A DNA stretch of 64,000 nucleotides from UBA9611 sp965237595 (GTDB lineage Bacteria > Chloroflexota > Dehalococcoidia > Lucifugimonadales > UBA3495): contig CBDEFY010000006.1 of the NCBI GenBank assembly GCA_965237595.1, positions 744,001-808,000 on the forward strand. Reading direction: 5' to 3'. The notes beneath the pieces are model-generated. The model was not told the DNA's origin and did no database searches. It saw only the letters and a list, made by a program, of their open reading frames with translations. The translations under genes were made by a program, and so were the position numbers. How positions within the stretch are numbered: position 1 is the first letter of the stretch; each line of letters opens with the position of its first letter. Positions 61,201 through 64,000 of the stretch are shown here, piece by piece.

Positions 61201-62759
61201 TACGGTCACCGCTGAACTGCGAATGCCACCGCGGCGTTTGCCAGGCCTGCTACGGCCGCCTGCCCGCTACCGGAAAGCCGGTACAGATGGGACAGGCCGT
61301 TGGCATCATCGCCGCCCAGAGCATCGGAGAGCCCGGTACCCAGTTGACCATGCGGACGTTCCACACCGGCGGCATAGCCGGTTTGGACATCACCAGCGGT
61401 CTGCCCAGGGTAGAAGAGCTATTCGAGGCCCGCGTGCCCAAGGGCGCGGCAATCTTGGCCGATATCGACGGCGTGGTTGAGCTGGAGACCGACGAAGAGG
61501 GCCGGCGCCTGCGTCTGGTGAGCCGGGAGGAGTTCCGCGAGGACTATCTGGCCCCAGAGGGTGGCCATATCCTGGTGGACCAAGGCGAGACGGTGGAGCC
61601 GGGCATGGTTCTGGCCACCAGCCTGCCTGCCCTGAAGGGCAGAAAAACCAAGGCCGCCATCAAGAAGGCAGCTGAACAGGCCACAACCGCAGCCGAATCC
61701 GGAGAGGGAGAACCCCTCGATCAAGTTGTCGCCAACGTCGGCGGCAGAGTGGAAATCGACTCCGGGGTCATATCCATTGTCTGGGACGATGTTGAGGTCC
61801 GGGAACATTTGGTCCCCGCCTCGGCCTACATGCTAGTCAAGGACGGCGATGAGGTCCGGGCCGGCGACCCGCTGATAAACGGACCACTGAATCCCCATGA
61901 CATCCTACACATCCGCGGCAAAGACGACCTGCAGCGCTCCCAAGTGGACCAAGTGCAACAGGTCTATCAGTCTCAGGGTGTGAGTATCCACGACAAGCAC
62001 ATAGAGATAATCCTCCGGCAGATGCTCCGCCGCGTTCAAGTGGAGTCCACCGGAGACTCCGATTTCATACCCGGCCAGATGGTCGACAAATTCCAGTTCC
62101 AAGACCAGAACGCCAAGGTACTGGCCGAGGGTGGGGAACCCACCACCGCCAAGCCCGTCCTGTTGGGTGTAACCCGGGCGTCTCTGCTGACCGACAGCTT
62201 CCTGTCCGCGGCCTCCTTCCAGGAGACCACCAGGGTCCTGACCCAAGCGGCAGTGAGCGGGGCACAGGACTGGCTCCAGGGACTGAAGGAGAACGTCATC
62301 ATCGGCAGGCTCATTCCGGCACGGATCCAGATCCCCGGCATGGACGAGCTGCTGAAACCGGAGCCGGTGCCCGAGATAGCTGCGGTGTCCCCCGGCGGCT
62401 GGCTGGGCGTCACCGACGCTCCTACCGGCGCCTTCGAACAGCAGCCCAGCGGAGATGGAGATGGCCCAGTCGATCCGAATCTCTTCATCAAGGCGGCCGA
62501 CAGCGAGGCCGCGCCGCCAGACGTGAGCATTGACGAAGGCCAAGAGGACGGCGACTTCGACGAACTGGAAGAAATGGACGACGAGATTGATGAGGACGAT
62601 GACGACCCCGGCGACCTGGGTCTCGCCGAGGCCAGCGACCTCAGCACCAACGGCTTGAGCCACAATGGCGGCGGCGGCGTAATCCCGGCCTTTGGAGAAG
62701 TGGATGCGGAGGGGAGCGACGAATCAGGCACCCCCACAGATGGTGAGGGAGAAGAGTAG
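58248..62759 (+). CDS. rpoC: DNA-directed RNA polymerase beta' subunit, with acidic insert and tail
   Basis: The 1,503-residue protein has the N-terminal zinc ribbon (CFCGKYKRIRYRGVICDRC, about 68-86), the active-site NADFDGD (588-594) and the second zinc site (CECHRGVCQACYG). An insert of about 75 residues between 180 and 260 is largely glutamate and aspartate, and the C-terminus carries about 90 acidic, glycine-rich residues beyond the conserved core. Both are unusual in amount. The first ATG overlaps the rpoB stop; one four codons later is also possible. Confidence 0.98.
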   Translation: MVRMADRAETPGTNFNAIRISIASPEQILNWSHGEVTKPETINYRTLRPEKDGLFCERLFGPTKDWECFCGKYKRIRYRGVICDRCGVEVTRSKVRRERMGHIRLAAPVAHIWFSKTTPSRLGLLLDLSPRNLERVLYFAQHIIVSVDEDGRLEAVELEQAKFDLELKKARRQAEARTNVLNARLNGGEVPADEPTEEESVEDEASGDEATARETVEEPVAEVAEEESDATEDEDEAHVELEEPEVEMDPVAIQVEIDAINDLLATEEGQLEGQLKAAIDELEDLRVHKLIAESRYRELKEAYGDVFEAGMGAEAILDILKTINLEALRDQLINEMHSTSGQRRKKAIKRLRVVESFRKSGNRVEDMILSVLPVLPPELRPMVQLDGGRFATSDLNDLYRRVINRNNRLKRLMSLGAPEIIIRNEKRMLQEAVDALIDNGRRGRPIQGSHNHKLKSLSDLLRGKQGRFRQNLLGKRVDYSGRSVIVVGPELKMDECGLPKRMALELFKPFVMHRLVILGIAPNIKNAKRMVERARGEVWDILEDVIKDRPVLLNRAPTLHRLGIQAFMPVLIEGNAIQIHPLVCSAFNADFDGDQMAVHVPLSRMAVLEAKEAMLSTHNMLSPASGDPLVAPTLDMVMGCFYLTEIRETSTGTGSKFNDFDEARIAFASDLIDLHAPIQVREIHNYDGEWVETTLGRMIFNEILPDRIGFQNVLMDRAALKDLTANLYFTLSNEETATVLDSIKDLGFHYATTSGITIAINDIQVSPKKLDILEAADVLVNDYEDQFLSGLISEDERYAKTVDAWTTASDQTTALVEEELPNYGGIAVMAVSGAKGNISQIKQMAGMRGLMSNPKGRIIDLPIRSSFREGLTALEYFISTHGARKGLADTALRTADSGYLTRRLIDIAQEVIILEEDCGTLDSYWVTARPEDETGKTLPERITGRLAAAPVAHPETGEILLERNQEIDLEIGRTLVEAGIKEVPVRSPLNCECHRGVCQACYGRLPATGKPVQMGQAVGIIAAQSIGEPGTQLTMRTFHTGGIAGLDITSGLPRVEELFEARVPKGAAILADIDGVVELETDEEGRRLRLVSREEFREDYLAPEGGHILVDQGETVEPGMVLATSLPALKGRKTKAAIKKAAEQATTAAESGEGEPLDQVVANVGGRVEIDSGVISIVWDDVEVREHLVPASAYMLVKDGDEVRAGDPLINGPLNPHDILHIRGKDDLQRSQVDQVQQVYQSQGVSIHDKHIEIILRQMLRRVQVESTGDSDFIPGQMVDKFQFQDQNAKVLAEGGEPTTAKPVLLGVTRASLLTDSFLSAASFQETTRVLTQAAVSGAQDWLQGLKENVIIGRLIPARIQIPGMDELLKPEPVPEIAAVSPGGWLGVTDAPTGAFEQQPSGDGDGPVDPNLFIKAADSEAAPPDVSIDEGQEDGDFDELEEMDDEIDEDDDDPGDLGLAEASDLSTNGLSHNGGGGVIPAFGEVDAEGSDESGTPTDGEGEE

Positions 62760-63747
62760 ACCGGAGTCTGCTCAAGGGCTGGACCTCTCCGTAGATCTGG
62801 CCCCCAACAACCCCCATCATCTGCGGTTGGCCAACCCGGTAATGATTGCCTCTGGGACCTTCGGCTACGACGGCTACGGCAGGGGCATCACCGAGGATAT
62901 GGACTTGGGCCAGTTAGGCGCCGTGGTGCCAAAGACGGTCACGCGCTCGCCTCTGGAAGGCAACCCGGAGCCCAGGTGGTATCCCCAGTCCTACCGCGAG
63001 GCCTGGGACGCCGGTGATTACCTGTTCCTAAACGCCATCGGCCTTACCAACCCCGGTATTGAGGCTGCCCTGCAGGACGTGACACCCGGCTGGGACAGTT
63101 GGAACGCAACTGTCCTGCTCAGCTTCGCCTCCGATTCCGTTCAGCAGTTTGCCGAGATGGCCGCCATGGCCAACCAGGGGACCGGGTTCCAGGCCTTGGA
63201 ACTCAATCTGAGCTGCCCCAATATTGAAGACGGGTCCCTTTTCGGCCACAGCGCCACCCTCACCGCGCAAGCGGTGGCGGCGGTGAGGGCAAACACGGAT
63301 TTACCCGTGCTGGCCAAGCTGGCGCCTAACGTGCCCGACATCGCTGAGATTGCCCGCGCCGCTGTTGACGCCGGGGCCGACGCCCTGACCATCTGCAACA
63401 CCATACCGGCCATGCGCATCGACACCCAGACCCGCCAGCCGGTGTTGGGCAATGTTACCGGCGGACTGTCAGGGCCGGGTTTGCGCCCCATCTCCCTATT
63501 CCTGGTCTACCAGGCGTCCAAAGAGGTGAATGTGCCCATCATCGGGGTTGGGGGCATCTTTACGGGTGAGGATGCCGCCGAATACATCCTGGCGGGCGCC
63601 TCCGCCGTACAGATAGGCAGCGCCAACTTGATCGGTCTGTCCGCGCCCTGGCGGATCTTGAGCGAACTTCGGGACTGGGTGTCGCGGTCTGGAGCCTCCA
63701 GCCTGGAAGAGTTGACGGGCGGGGCCCGCCCAGGGGTAAACGTATAA
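62740..63747 (+). CDS. pyrD: dihydroorotate dehydrogenase, class 1B catalytic subunit
   Basis: The 335-residue enzyme oxidises dihydroorotate to orotate with FMN in pyrimidine synthesis. Motifs are NPVMIASGTFGYDGYG near 33, KTVTRSPLEGNP, FLNAIGLTNPG, ELNLSCPNI with the active-site cysteine, KLAPNV, CNTIPAMRID and GVGGIFTGEDA. The NAD-dependent class 1B is suggested by the catalytic cysteine. The start at ATG 62740 (or GTG 62743) overlaps the last 20 bases of rpoC in another frame, so it is probably translated from the rpoBC transcript. pyrK is not seen. Confidence 0.93.
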   Translation: MVREKSRPESAQGLDLSVDLAPNNPHHLRLANPVMIASGTFGYDGYGRGITEDMDLGQLGAVVPKTVTRSPLEGNPEPRWYPQSYREAWDAGDYLFLNAIGLTNPGIEAALQDVTPGWDSWNATVLLSFASDSVQQFAEMAAMANQGTGFQALELNLSCPNIEDGSLFGHSATLTAQAVAAVRANTDLPVLAKLAPNVPDIAEIARAAVDAGADALTICNTIPAMRIDTQTRQPVLGNVTGGLSGPGLRPISLFLVYQASKEVNVPIIGVGGIFTGEDAAEYILAGASAVQIGSANLIGLSAPWRILSELRDWVSRSGASSLEELTGGARPGVNV

Positions 63748-63820
63748 CCTGACCCTTCTTCCTGCCCAGCAGGGGCGTGCATACTCGGAGGGCTTTGGAT
63801 ACAATGTAATTGGTTTTGAG

Positions 63821-63856
63821 CCGCCTGCGACGGTCTGAAAGACCGTTGGCGGCGCT
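63821..63856 (+). terminator. compound hairpin after pyrD
   Basis: GCCGCC and ACGGTCT pair with AGACCGT and GGCGGC around a three-base loop, with small bulges. There is no T-run, so termination would depend on other factors. TACAAT at 63800-63805 may be the -10 of a promoter for secA. Confidence 0.45.
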
Positions 63857-63931
63857 CTGACCGGCATCCACCGAAAATCCCGCCCGGCCACGGCGCCAAT
63901 CCATGGGGCCTGCCGCGAGGTTCGATGATCC

Positions 63932-64000
63932 ATGGTTTCCGTTCTCCAAAAGGTGCTTGGCGACCCCAACGAAAAAGCCCTTAAGAAACTGTCTCCCATC
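63932..64000 (+). CDS. secA: SecA preprotein translocase ATPase, first 23 codons
   Basis: From the ATG at 63932 the frame reads VSVLQKVLGDPNEKALKKL, the conserved SecA N-terminus, and runs off the window. SecA drives protein export through SecYEG. Only the start is present. The ribosome site is weak. Confidence 0.8.
   Translation, partial: MVSVLQKVLGDPNEKALKKLSPI

Noticed and set aside
1..64000. tRNA or rRNA genes
   Set aside because: I looked for GTTCGAATCC-type T-loops and conserved rRNA strings and found none; a covariance search would settle it.

Overview
The window is a 64 kb piece of a GC-rich bacterial chromosome, most likely from the Chloroflexota (Dehalococcoidia/SAR202-like). That assignment rests on gene content and style: frequent TTG/GTG starts behind GGAGG-type sites, paired MFS carriers with CoA-transferase, MmgE/PrpD and MaoC-like genes, a DUF1800-DUF1501-NHL operon, and an rpoC with a long acidic insert. 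It is an inference, not a phylogenetic result. I found no rRNA, tRNA or CRISPR array by eye.

Layout. 0-1.4 kb: the right end of an IS3-type element and a decayed IS1595-type element. 1.5-5.0 kb: a PAP2 phosphatase fused to a kinase-like domain, flanked by two copies of a palindromic repeat, then dnaA on the minus strand. 5.8-9.3 kb: an operon for a pyruvate/branched-chain 2-oxoacid dehydrogenase (E1 alpha, E1 beta, E2). 9.4-13.2 kb: three insertion sequences in a row (IS1182, IS630, IS110). 13.3-14.2 kb: lipB, whose product starts the lipoate supply needed by the E2 lipoyl domain. 14.2-16.9 kb: a DUF3800 gene cut by IS3, with a truncated and an intact IS3 copy in tandem. 17-28 kb: catabolic genes (aminotransferase, FAS1/MaoC-like dehydratase, MFS, CoA transferase, cupin, MmgE/PrpD, SDR), several broken. 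The dehydratase is split by a 2.7 kb insertion.

28-44 kb is an accessory, defence-like island. It holds an AIPR protein fused to a cold-shock domain, a HEPN-like gene with an amber codon, a hicB gene followed by a broken hicA, a secreted trypsin-like lipoprotein, a transposase, and an operon of DUF4145 protein, SF2 helicase and a GGDRRS-type protein. The helicase gene is interrupted by a 4,850 bp IS1595-family transposon with matching terminal inverted repeats and a perfect 8 bp target duplication (AAAATAAA). This transposon carries a ParB-like gene and an adenine methyltransferase whose reading frame is broken at a run of nine G. Its own transposase gene was later cut by an IS3 copy with a 3 bp target duplication (GTG). 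Removing the transposon restores a continuous 668-residue helicase frame.

44-64 kb is ordinary chromosome: the DUF1800-DUF1501-NHL operon, a second aminotransferase, a VOC protein, a dihydropyrimidinase-like hydrolase, a second MFS carrier, rpoB-rpoC behind a strong promoter, pyrD overlapping the end of rpoC, and the first 23 codons of secA. Broken genes are concentrated between 14 and 43 kb; the housekeeping genes are clean, apart from a one-base lesion in the E1 alpha gene.
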